NCBI GenBank assembly: GCA_045802605.1
Contig: JBJMQS010000054.1
Span: 1 to 64,000, forward strand
DNA from: JBJMQS01 sp045802605
Lineage (GTDB): Bacteria > Planctomycetota > Planctomycetia > Gemmatales > Gemmataceae
Length of the DNA stretch: 64,000 bases
Direction: 5' to 3'
The notes under the pieces are model-generated. The model saw nothing but the letters and a program-made list of their open reading frames with translations, ran no database searches and had not been told where the DNA came from. Below are positions 1 through 7,423 of the stretch, in pieces. The position numbers were made by a program, and so were the translations under genes. The stretch's first letter is position 1, and every line of letters starts with the position of its first letter.

Positions 1-60
1 GCGGACAACGCAGAGCGCGCTGACAAAACCGGTTTTCTCAGCGCTCTCTGCGTTCTCCGC
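1..60. repeat. Inverted repeat, family E (intergenic copy)
   Basis: Two arms of about 30 bases (1-30 and 31-60) are inverted copies with about three mismatches. The arm on the minus strand reads ACCGCGGAGAACGCAGAG and continues AGCGCTGAGAAAA. The same consensus, differing mainly by transitions, lies inside carB at 61654-61728. The copy sits just downstream of the stop of the ATP-grasp gene, where it could also act as a terminator hairpin. Confidence 0.75.
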
Positions 61-70
61 GGTTCAATAT

Positions 71-1423
71 TCATCGGTCTTCGACGATAAATGTCGGTAC
101 CGTGGAGCCGCCGCCCGCGGTGACATTGAGCAAAGCTTCGGTCGAGATCCTCGTTAGGCAGGCATCCATTCCTCCCGAGGGCCCAACAAACGGGTTGGTG
201 TCGAGCATTCGGTCGATGAAATGCACCCGCCCATCGTGGTAGCTCGGGAATACCTCGCGCGGCAAACCGACCTTTTCCTGCACCACGTACGGCGTGGCCA
301 GGGCCTTTTTCACCGCCGCTTCCCAGGTCGGTCCGTCCACGGTCCAACCCAAGACGATGCCGTGCCCGCCGTAGTCGTCGTTCGGCTTGACCACGAACTG
401 CTGGCGATGCTCCAGGATGTATGGGATCAAATCGATTGTCTTGCCGCCGAACTCCGTCTTGCGCTCCTCGACCACCCGCGTCCACGGGATATGCGCGGTG
501 ATGGCCGCCCGTTCCGAGTCTTTGAATAGCCGAGTGTTCCGTTCGTCGGAAAGCACGGCGAAGCTGGCCTTCTTGAACAGGATCTTGCAGCGGAATGTGT
601 TGACCATGCAGCAGGCACGATCCCGCACCGCCCGCACAATTTTGCCATCAACGCCGCCGTCGCGATCGAGCAATTCCGCGATCAACACGCGCTTGTAGAT
701 CATGTTGAACGCGAAATCTTTGCAACGCAGCGAACCCTTGGAATACTCCACCTCGCGCGGATCGACGATCCGCGCTTCGATGCCTTGCTCCGCGAAGTAT
801 CGTTCGAAAACCAGGAACTCGGAATAGGTCGGCACTTCTTTCCAATCGAGAATGGCGATCTTCGGCGCGATTGACGTGTTGCCAGCCCACTCGCGGAAGG
901 TGTCCAATAGTGCTTGCAACACGTGGGGCCGGCCAGGGAGTGGCCGCACGAAATACTTCCGCGCGAACGCGCGGAATGCGGGCATGCCCCAGAACATCTC
1001 GCTGAGCACGTCGTTGTACCCAGCACCGGCCGGCGTCTCGCTGTTGAACTCCGTGAACTTCAGTTCCTTCGGCGAAACAAAAAACGAATCGAGCCGAGCG
1101 GTCGGGCTCGGATCAACAAAGCCGGGGTCAAAGGTTAGCAACTCCTCTTCGTCGGGTGTCAGCATGAACTGCTTGCGAAACGCCGGGTCGCCGAGCGCAG
1201 TGCGATACGCCCTGGCGAACGCTGCCCCGAGATGCTTCACGGCGGTTTGCAAGCAAGCCAGTTGATTTTGCGTCAGAAAACGTGGCCGCAGCACCGAGCA
1301 AACCGGCCGAGCACCAAAGTACATGTGCCGGATTTCGGTTTGTTTCTCCAGATGCGCCTGAGAATCGGCTGCGACCTGGGGAGTCAACAAATCGTGATAG
1401 TGCTGGATGGCGGCGGTCGGCAC
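71..1423 (-). CDS. Circularly permuted ATP-grasp family protein
   Basis: Predicted ATP-dependent ligase-like protein of about 450 residues. The C-terminal third carries the ATP-grasp signature VVKPNDDYGGHGIVLGW followed by YVVQEKV, as in the circularly permuted ATP-grasp (type 2, DUF407-like) group that includes glutathionylspermidine-synthase-like enzymes. The substrate is not evident. No signal peptide or membrane segment is seen, so it is probably cytoplasmic. I chose the GTG that gives VPTAAIQHYHDLL because GGAG lies 8 bases upstream; a longer reading frame opens at 1501 (also GTG) without a clear ribosome site. It is followed on the same strand by the repeat at the window edge and preceded by the SRPBCC gene on the same strand with a 93-base gap. 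Family call good, reaction unknown. Confidence 0.75.
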   Translation of the reverse strand: MPTAAIQHYHDLLTPQVAADSQAHLEKQTEIRHMYFGARPVCSVLRPRFLTQNQLACLQTAVKHLGAAFARAYRTALGDPAFRKQFMLTPDEEELLTFDPGFVDPSPTARLDSFFVSPKELKFTEFNSETPAGAGYNDVLSEMFWGMPAFRAFARKYFVRPLPGRPHVLQALLDTFREWAGNTSIAPKIAILDWKEVPTYSEFLVFERYFAEQGIEARIVDPREVEYSKGSLRCKDFAFNMIYKRVLIAELLDRDGGVDGKIVRAVRDRACCMVNTFRCKILFKKASFAVLSDERNTRLFKDSERAAITAHIPWTRVVEERKTEFGGKTIDLIPYILEHRQQFVVKPNDDYGGHGIVLGWTVDGPTWEAAVKKALATPYVVQEKVGLPREVFPSYHDGRVHFIDRMLDTNPFVGPSGGMDACLTRISTEALLNVTAGGGSTVPTFIVEDR

Positions 1424-1516
1424 GGCGGCTTCTCCGAAGGGGGACGTTTTCGAGAATAGCCGCTTTTCTGCCAAAAGCCAGAGAGCGAAAGAGCCGCGCA
1501 CGGAGTAAGCGGGTGA

Positions 1517-1963
1517 CTACTTGTGCAGCACCTGGCGAAATCGCTCTTCCCGCCACCGAAATGACCACTTCAGCTCGCGGGCCATTCGGCCATTTGTCAA
1601 AAACAGGCCGGTCAGGCCACCCGGCGACATGAATTCGATGCGATCCAGCATGAGCGTGCCTTCGCCTTCGCGCATCAAGACATGGGTGTGAGCCCAGGCC
1701 CGAAATGGTCCCTCGATCTGCTCGTCGGTGAAGCCGACATTCTCTTCGAATTGCGTGACCACGCTGACCAGCTTGCGCGTCAAACCGAAATGATACAGTT
1801 TCACCGTGAACCGACTGCCGAGCACGAGCCGCTCCGGCCCTTCCACGAAATCAATCCGCGGCGACGGCGGGTTCACTAGCAGGGCGTTGCGTGGCCGGAT
1901 GATGAACTCGAACACCTGGGTCACCGGCACCTCGAGCTTCGTCGTATACTCAAAGATCGGCAT
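1517..1963 (-). CDS. SRPBCC (START/Bet v1-like) family protein
   Basis: 148 residues with the usual size and start of SRPBCC ligand-binding proteins (MPIFEYTTKLEVPVTQVFEF, then PRIDFVEGPERLVLGSRF). These bind lipids or polyketides in a hydrophobic cavity, or act as coenzyme-Q-type accessory proteins; the ligand here is unknown. Cytoplasmic, no signal. The start codon overlaps the start of miaA on the other strand: the four bases CATG at 1961-1964 contain both ATGs. GGTGA upstream, lying inside miaA, can serve as ribosome site. It may be transcribed with the ATP-grasp gene downstream. Confidence 0.75.
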   Translation of the reverse strand: MPIFEYTTKLEVPVTQVFEFIIRPRNALLVNPPSPRIDFVEGPERLVLGSRFTVKLYHFGLTRKLVSVVTQFEENVGFTDEQIEGPFRAWAHTHVLMREGEGTLMLDRIEFMSPGGLTGLFLTNGRMARELKWSFRWREERFRQVLHK

Positions 1964-2987
1964 GCCGGCTCACCCCGCTGACTTCCGCGACGCCATCATC
2001 TTGACCGGTCCCACCGGTTCGGGGAAGTCTACTCTCGCGCTCGGCCTGGCGGAATACCTGAACGCCGAGATCATCGCCTGCGATTCCATGACGCTGTATC
2101 GCGGCATGAACATCGGCACCGCCAAACCCTCGGCCGCCGATCGAGCCCGCGTGCCCCATCATCTCGTCGATGTGATTGACCCGTGGGAGTCGGTCAGTGT
2201 CGCCTGGTGGCTCGATCGCGCGGCCGACGCCGTGCGCGATATTACGGGCCGCCGCAAAGTCCCGCTCATCGTCGGCGGCACGCCGTTCTATTTGAAGGCA
2301 CTCCTGTTCGGCCTCTTTGAGGGGCCGCCAGCTGATCATAAACTGCGCGAGCAACTGGAGGCCGACGCGGCGATGCATGGGCCGGAAGCTCTTCACGCAC
2401 GTCTCGTCGAAGTTGATCCGGTTGTCGGCGCAAAGTTGCATCCCAATGATGTTCGCCGTGTCGTGCGTGCCCTGGAAGTGTTCCAATTGACAGGCAAGCC
2501 CATGAGCGAATGGCAAACACAATGGAGTACCGCGCCTTTATCCCCTCCCTTCCAGGGAGGGGTAGGGGAGGGTGGGAGTGAACCGCCGACACTTTTGGGA
2601 GACCCTCCCCTACCCCTCCCTAAAAGGGAGGGGATAAGAGATCGAAATCAAACCGCGATCTACTGTTTAGACATCGCTCGTGAAGTGCTCTACGAGCGCA
2701 TTAATCGCCGTGTCGAGATCATGGTCGAAGCCGGCTGGTTGGACGAGGTCCGCCAGCTCAGGTCACTGCCGCAGCCCTTGAGCCGCGAGGCCAGCCAGGC
2801 ACTTGGTTATCCCGAAATGGCAGCCGTTTTGGACAGGAAAATGAAGATCGAGGACGCCGTCGCCCTGGTCCAGCAGAAAACCCGGCAGTTCGCCAAGCGG
2901 CAATTCACCTGGTTTCGGCACCTGCCAGGGCTCCAGATGGTCTCTCCCGAATTGACATTCACCGAATGGCGATTGAGAATACAGTGA
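1962..2987 (+). CDS. miaA: tRNA dimethylallyltransferase MiaA
   Basis: Transfers the dimethylallyl group of DMAPP to N6 of A37 in tRNAs that read UNN codons. The N-terminal P-loop (ILTGPTGSGKS), the DSMTLYRGMNIGTAKP segment, HHLVDVIDP and LIVGGTPFYLKALLFG are all family hallmarks. Length is 341 residues against about 310 usually; the excess is an insert of about 40 residues (after SEWQTQW, before TAIYCLDIAREVLYERI) encoded by a nested palindromic repeat, described separately. The ATG at 1962 is the only start that precedes the P-loop sensibly. It overlaps the divergent SRPBCC start. The FHA gene follows 25 bases downstream and may be cotranscribed. Catalytic parts on both sides of the insert look intact, so function is probably retained. 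Confidence 0.95.
   Translation: MPAHPADFRDAIILTGPTGSGKSTLALGLAEYLNAEIIACDSMTLYRGMNIGTAKPSAADRARVPHHLVDVIDPWESVSVAWWLDRAADAVRDITGRRKVPLIVGGTPFYLKALLFGLFEGPPADHKLREQLEADAAMHGPEALHARLVEVDPVVGAKLHPNDVRRVVRALEVFQLTGKPMSEWQTQWSTAPLSPPFQGGVGEGGSEPPTLLGDPPLPLPKREGIRDRNQTAIYCLDIAREVLYERINRRVEIMVEAGWLDEVRQLRSLPQPLSREASQALGYPEMAAVLDRKMKIEDAVALVQQKTRQFAKRQFTWFRHLPGLQMVSPELTFTEWRLRIQ
2539..2638. repeat. Nested palindromic element (family G) inside miaA
   Basis: Outer arms of about 35 bases at 2539-2573 and 2602-2638 match with two mismatches. Each arm is itself a hairpin (CCCCTCCC, short loop, GGGAGGGG). The element stays open in the miaA frame and encodes a Pro/Gly-rich stretch (PLSPPFQGGVGEGG to PPLPLPKREG). 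A single-arm copy lies in mnmA at 10498-10533. Confidence 0.85.
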
Positions 2988-3012
2988 TTCTCAATTTCAC
3001 CCCAAAGAGCCA

Positions 3013-3723
3013 ATGAGCCCCAACGCACGCCGAACGGATCCTGCCATGCGGTCTGTCACTTTCCAAGTGGTCGAAGGCGTGGACAAAGGACGGGTCTACC
3101 GCGACTTGCCGGTCCCCGTGTCCATTGGCCGCGAGGAAGGCAACGTTCTGCGGCTCAATGACGAGCGAGTGAGCCGGTTCCACGTCAAAGTTCAGTTCGA
3201 TGGCGACGACGTCATCCTGACCGATCTCGAGAGTACCAACGGCACCCGGGTCAATGGCGATCCGATTCAGATACGCCGTCTGCAAGCCGGCGACCGCCTG
3301 GGCATTGGCCGCTCGGTCTTGGTGTTTGGCACCCAAGAAGAGATTCGCGCTCGGGTCGAGCAGATGCGCTCGCCGACCGATGCGATGCCCGAATCGATCA
3401 CCATTCCCGACATTGCGTCGATCACTGACCCGGCCGCCGTCATTCTCGATCCCTTTGAATCATCTTCGACAGACAAATTCTGGGCGACTGTGACGCAGCC
3501 GCCGGCGTTGCCGCAGAAGTTGACCGCAGCTCAAGCCGCCCGGTTCACGGAATTGCTCGACTTCCTCCACCGCGGCATCGCTAGCGCGGCGGACGGTCTG
3601 CGCATCCCCGAAGGCGGCGAACGCATCAACATGCCGCTCGCCGATTGGCTCAAGATTCAAGCCGTGCAGACACTTCTCGCCCACTACGCCCGCGCCATCG
3701 CGGAACCAAGTGCGGACGAGTGA
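3013..3723 (+). CDS. FHA domain-containing protein
   Basis: 236 residues. Residues about 15-105 form a forkhead-associated domain, a phosphothreonine-binding module: SIGREEGN, RVSRFH and LESTNGTRVNG are the conserved loop residues that bind phosphopeptide. The remaining C-terminal region is unrecognised. Cytoplasmic. It begins 25 bases after miaA, so cotranscription is possible. FHA proteins commonly read out Ser/Thr kinases, and a kinase gene lies 2.3 kb downstream, but partnership is inference only. Confidence 0.9.
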   Translation: MSPNARRTDPAMRSVTFQVVEGVDKGRVYRDLPVPVSIGREEGNVLRLNDERVSRFHVKVQFDGDDVILTDLESTNGTRVNGDPIQIRRLQAGDRLGIGRSVLVFGTQEEIRARVEQMRSPTDAMPESITIPDIASITDPAAVILDPFESSSTDKFWATVTQPPALPQKLTAAQAARFTELLDFLHRGIASAADGLRIPEGGERINMPLADWLKIQAVQTLLAHYARAIAEPSADE

Positions 3724-3745
3724 CACGTTCCGCGTAAAGCTCATT

Positions 3746-3920
3746 CATTTCGTGGCCGGGGCAGATGCTACTTAAATTTCGTGGCCGGGTCTGAGGTCGC
3801 CCTTAGGCGACCGAAGGCCTGGTGAAGTGGCAAGCGCTTGCGGGTTCAACCAGGCCTTCGGTCGCCTGAGGCGACCTCAGACCCGGCCACGAAATACAGG
3901 GACTCTGCCCCGGCCACGGA
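3746..3920. repeat. Long nested inverted repeat, family C
   Basis: Inner arms of about 46 bases (3776-3821 and 3850-3895) contain GGCCGGGTCTGAGGTCGCC and its complement and are nearly perfect; an outer, shorter pair (GTGGCCGGGGCAGA at the left, TCTGCCCCGGCCAC at the right) surrounds them. It fills the gap between the convergent FHA and coiled-coil genes and may terminate both. Confidence 0.85.
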
Positions 3921-3940
3921 GTAAATTGTCTCACCGCCGA

Positions 3941-4714
3941 TTAGTGGCTCTTACTGTCCGACACCAGCCGCATCGCCGATGCCGACAACTCTTTCAGACG
4001 TGATTCCAATGTCAACTGCCGGCGGCGCATGAATTCGACATCCACCGTGTAGTTGGTGATCGGTGTTTGCAGGTATTGCTGTTCGAGGACCTCGCCATTG
4101 ATCACCGTTTGCGTGTCCAAGATTTGACCGCGGAGGCCTTTCTCGACCGCCGTGATGGCCTGATCCGCGGGCTTGGTGCCCGCGATCTGCCGGGTCAACA
4201 CGGTCGTGTCCGCGACGACTTTGTTGATCTTCACCTTGGTCGCGCGAATTTCATCCAACTGCTGCTCGATCACGGCTCGATAGCCGGCCACGCTCAACGC
4301 ATCTTTGCCGTCGATTTGATATGCTGGCCGGCCCGTGTCTTTCAGAACCAACAACCTGTCCGCATCGTATTGCAGTTGCTGCACGGCTGGCTTCACCGGC
4401 TGGCCCGCGAGGTTCGTTCCCAACTGGCCCATCTGCATTTGCTCGACATAGAACCGGCGGCGATCGCGCATGTCTTTGGTCAACCGCAGCACTTCACGAG
4501 TCGCGCCGAACCAACGATCCTCGGCCCGGTCGCGGGCTTCCGTCAGCGATTTGATCTGGGCCGTCAGTTCATCGATTCGGCCAACGACGCGTTCGTCGCC
4601 AGCGCCCATCGTCGTCCACGGCACACGTTGCGTGTAGAGGCCAATCGACCACGCCACGAAAATCAGGCTCAGCGCGAGATTGATGAAGATCAAGTATTTG
4701 GAGGCACGCGTCAC
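3941..4714 (-). CDS. Membrane-anchored coiled-coil protein, unknown function
   Basis: 257 residues. One N-terminal membrane segment (YLIFINLALSLIFVAWSIGL) follows a short cytoplasmic tail; the rest is charged, heptad-rich and probably forms coiled coils outside the cytoplasmic membrane. Its start overlaps the stop of the upstream gene by four bases (ATGA), so the pair is translationally coupled. Both genes have the same architecture, which suggests a two-protein membrane complex. I recognise no enzymatic motif. Similar pairs seem typical of planctomycetes, but I cannot name the family. Confidence 0.75.
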   Translation of the reverse strand: MTRASKYLIFINLALSLIFVAWSIGLYTQRVPWTTMGAGDERVVGRIDELTAQIKSLTEARDRAEDRWFGATREVLRLTKDMRDRRRFYVEQMQMGQLGTNLAGQPVKPAVQQLQYDADRLLVLKDTGRPAYQIDGKDALSVAGYRAVIEQQLDEIRATKVKINKVVADTTVLTRQIAGTKPADQAITAVEKGLRGQILDTQTVINGEVLEQQYLQTPITNYTVDVEFMRRRQLTLESRLKELSASAMRLVSDSKSH

Positions 4715-5718
4715 TGGCCGACCTCCTTGGCGCGAATCTGACCTTCCAGCGTTTCGTTATTCGCCCGGGCGGCCGCTAGGTCGCGCTCCAGGTCAAACAG
4801 TTGCTGTTGCAGCTTGGCGAGTTTAGCGCCTTCGGCATTTGCGTTCTCGCCGAGTTGGCGAAGCTGCTCGGCCAACTCATCGCGCTCCGCCCGGCGGGCC
4901 TGATACAGCAAATTGTGACCCTCGAGCAACTTCTTTTGCTGATCGAGCCGAGCCGTGTCGGCCTTGAGCTGTTCATTCAACACGACCAGCCGGGGCAACA
5001 GTTCTTCCCATTGCCGCACAAACACGCCCTGCTCTTCGCGGACTGTCTGCTGCATGAGCCCGACCATGGCGAAGAGGTTGGTCGCCTGCCGGTCCATCGC
5101 CAGTGTGTATTGATTCAGGCCAACCACCACTTGCGCTCGTTCGCGCAGTGCCGGGTCGCCGTTTGGGTTGAGGTTCACCAGGAGATCGGCGACTCGCATC
5201 TTCCGGTATTCGGCGCTCGTGTTGGCCTTGATGTCATCAGCGACCGACTCAATCGCGATGCCCAACTGATTTTTCAGCTCGGTGACGGGCAGCTTCGTCT
5301 TCGAGTTGATGTCGATCCAGCTCATCACCTTTTCGCGATGCGACAGTTGCTGCAACAGCGGCAACCAAAAGGCCGCGATGGCTTTGCGCTGGCCGACTTC
5401 GTCGGTCGCGGAATCGATCGCACTCATCACCGAATTTTTCATGGCGGCGACGGCTTCGAGCTGAGTGTACACCGGACTGCCGCCGGAGGATTTGAACATG
5501 TCGGTGACAGTGTTCTTGGTCAAATCCCTGTAGATAGGCGTACCGGGCCGCCACGAGTCGTCTTTCTCATCGAGCGGAAGGCCATTGATCGCCAATTCGT
5601 GGCGGAAGACGCTGTAGGCCCATGTTTGGCGTTTGCCATAGTCCAGGCCGGCCAACGCCAAAAAGGCGATCGCCGCCAAGACGTTGAAAACGCTCAGGAT
5701 TTTGGAAAACATCGACAT
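4711..5718 (-). CDS. Membrane-anchored coiled-coil protein, unknown function (partner)
   Basis: 335 residues with an N-terminal membrane segment (ILSVFNVLAAIAFLALAGL) and a long C-terminal coiled coil (about residues 240-330, rich in Q, L, A, E). The middle part is globular and polar. First gene of a two-gene operon, overlapping the next gene by four bases. The role may be structural, for example in the cell envelope. No catalytic motif seen. Confidence 0.75.
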   Translation of the reverse strand: MSMFSKILSVFNVLAAIAFLALAGLDYGKRQTWAYSVFRHELAINGLPLDEKDDSWRPGTPIYRDLTKNTVTDMFKSSGGSPVYTQLEAVAAMKNSVMSAIDSATDEVGQRKAIAAFWLPLLQQLSHREKVMSWIDINSKTKLPVTELKNQLGIAIESVADDIKANTSAEYRKMRVADLLVNLNPNGDPALRERAQVVVGLNQYTLAMDRQATNLFAMVGLMQQTVREEQGVFVRQWEELLPRLVVLNEQLKADTARLDQQKKLLEGHNLLYQARRAERDELAEQLRQLGENANAEGAKLAKLQQQLFDLERDLAAARANNETLEGQIRAKEVGQ

Positions 5719-6035
5719 GGTCGATCCGCTTTCAGCTAACGGCGAGTCGGCTATTGAGCTTTCGGCCGCCCGGGGGCCGACTGATGTCTAATTAGTTCGG
5801 GCCGATGGCTGGAAGCCGATAGCCGAAAGCTAATATCCGCATTGTGATTCTTGCCGATCCAGGAAAGCTTGACAAGCCAGTGGAAGCGATCGCACGACGT
5901 GAAGGTTGCCGCGCGTGCCGGGCGTGGCGATTTTCTCACGCACGGCACCCCAAGAGAAAGTAGAATGAGGCTATCGGCACCGGTTGGGCGACTCGTCCGG
6001 CCCCCGGCCCGATCCCCAGCCAAAGAGCGCGTTTC
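5719..6035. other. Intergenic region between divergent genes, with short inverted repeat
   Basis: No gene is seen in these 317 bases. AGCTTTCGGC (5758-5767) and GCCGAAAGCT (5822-5831) form an inverted repeat whose flanks also match partly (GGCTATT, GATAGCC), typical of a degraded palindromic element. TAGAAT at 5961-5966 is a possible -10 element for the kinase gene; no good -35 is visible. Confidence 0.5.
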
Positions 6036-7409
6036 ATGGGTTCCGACGCCGAGCCGGCGCTGCAAACCGTTGGCAACTACGAGCTCTTGTCCAAGATCGC
6101 CGAAGGCGGGATGGGGGCCGTGCACCGCGCCCGCGACCGCACCTCGGGCCGCATCGTCGCCATCAAAATCGTTCCACATAATACAGCCCGCAATAACACC
6201 CTGTTGAGGCGGTTCGAGCGGGAATTCGCCGCCGCCCACGAGATCGATCACCCCAACGTGGTCAAAGCCATCGAGTTTTGCGGCGAAGGGCCCACGCCGT
6301 TTCTCGTGATGGAGTACGTGGACGGCGAGTCGCTCGGCCAACGCCTCGACCGCGAAGAACGCCTCAACGAAGAAGAATCCAAGCGGATCATCGTGCAGGT
6401 GTGCCAAGGCCTGCATCGCGCGCACAAGCACCACCTCATTCACCGCGATGTGAAGCCGGACAATGTACTGCTGACATCAGACGGCACCGCCAAGCTGACC
6501 GATCTTGGTTTGGTCAAAGGCCTGGGCGAAGAAGAACTGAATCTCACTCGCACGGGCCGTGGCCTGGGCACGCCGCACTTCATGGCACCGGAACAATTCC
6601 GCGATGCCAAGAACGCCGACGTCCGCTGCGACGTGTACTCCGTCGGCGCGACGATGTACATGATGGTGACCGGCACCATGCCCTTCGAGGGCACCAATCC
6701 GCTCGACTGCTGGATGAAGAAGATTCGCAACGACTTTGTGCCGCCGCGCGAGCTGGTGCCGGAGATCTCCGAGCGCACCAACTGGGCGATCTTGCGAGCG
6801 ATGAGCGCAGATCCCGACAAGCGGCCGGCCAATTGCCGCGAGTTCGTCGAAGATCTGTTGGGCCAAAGCACAAAGCCCACGTCCGCGCCGGCGAGCGGCA
6901 GCGAGCAAGTGGATCTGTGGTATTTGGTCTACCGCGATGAAGACGCCCAACCACACACGGTGAAAGGCTCGACGGAGAATATTCGCCGCGCCCTGCAGGA
7001 TCATCTGCTCGGTGATGCCGGAAATATCACCGCGGCCAGAACAAAGGCTGGCCCATTCACGCCACTCAATAGTCATCCGGAATTTCGCGATTTGGTGGTG
7101 CAAGCCGCCCCATGGCAGCAGCCCACTTCCTCGTCGCGTGCACCCGCCGCTCCGACCGCCGAGGCGCCGCCACTCAAGCGACCGACCTCGCCACCCGCCA
7201 AGCCAGCATCGGCCCGCAAGGTGATCCGCGATGGCCCGTCGCAGGATGAGTTCGTGGCCCGGCGCACTCCCGCTTCGGATGGATTACCGTATCTCCCCAT
7301 GCCGCCGAAGCAAAATAGCGGCACCTTGGAAATGATCGCCTGGACGCTATTCGCCGCGCTCATCGGCGGCGGCGTCATGTGGCTGTGTTTGAATTATTTC
7401 TTGAAATAG
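6036..7409 (+). CDS. Serine/threonine protein kinase, membrane-anchored
   Basis: 457 residues. The kinase domain (about 16-275) has the glycine loop AEGGMGAV, the lysine VAIK, the catalytic loop HRDVKPDN, a DLG triad in place of DFG, GTPHFMAPEQ and the Asp of DVRCDVYSVG. It resembles Pkn-type bacterial kinases. A second, uncharacterised region (about 290-350, with WYLVYRDEDAQPHTVKG) precedes a Pro/Ala-rich linker. A C-terminal membrane helix near residues 432-455 (WTLFAALIGGGVMWLCL) anchors it with the kinase inside the cell. An FHA protein gene lies upstream and an anti-sigma-like gene is convergent downstream, but targets are unknown. Confidence 0.93.
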   Translation: MGSDAEPALQTVGNYELLSKIAEGGMGAVHRARDRTSGRIVAIKIVPHNTARNNTLLRRFEREFAAAHEIDHPNVVKAIEFCGEGPTPFLVMEYVDGESLGQRLDREERLNEEESKRIIVQVCQGLHRAHKHHLIHRDVKPDNVLLTSDGTAKLTDLGLVKGLGEEELNLTRTGRGLGTPHFMAPEQFRDAKNADVRCDVYSVGATMYMMVTGTMPFEGTNPLDCWMKKIRNDFVPPRELVPEISERTNWAILRAMSADPDKRPANCREFVEDLLGQSTKPTSAPASGSEQVDLWYLVYRDEDAQPHTVKGSTENIRRALQDHLLGDAGNITAARTKAGPFTPLNSHPEFRDLVVQAAPWQQPTSSSRAPAAPTAEAPPLKRPTSPPAKPASARKVIRDGPSQDEFVARRTPASDGLPYLPMPPKQNSGTLEMIAWTLFAALIGGGVMWLCLNYFLK

Positions 7410-7423
7410 CCAGCTCGGCTGCT

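Noticed and set aside
4801..5739. 312-residue plus-strand frame
   Set aside because: Mirror of the coiled-coil gene at 4711-5718; Gln/Leu/Arg-rich shadow composition and no family.
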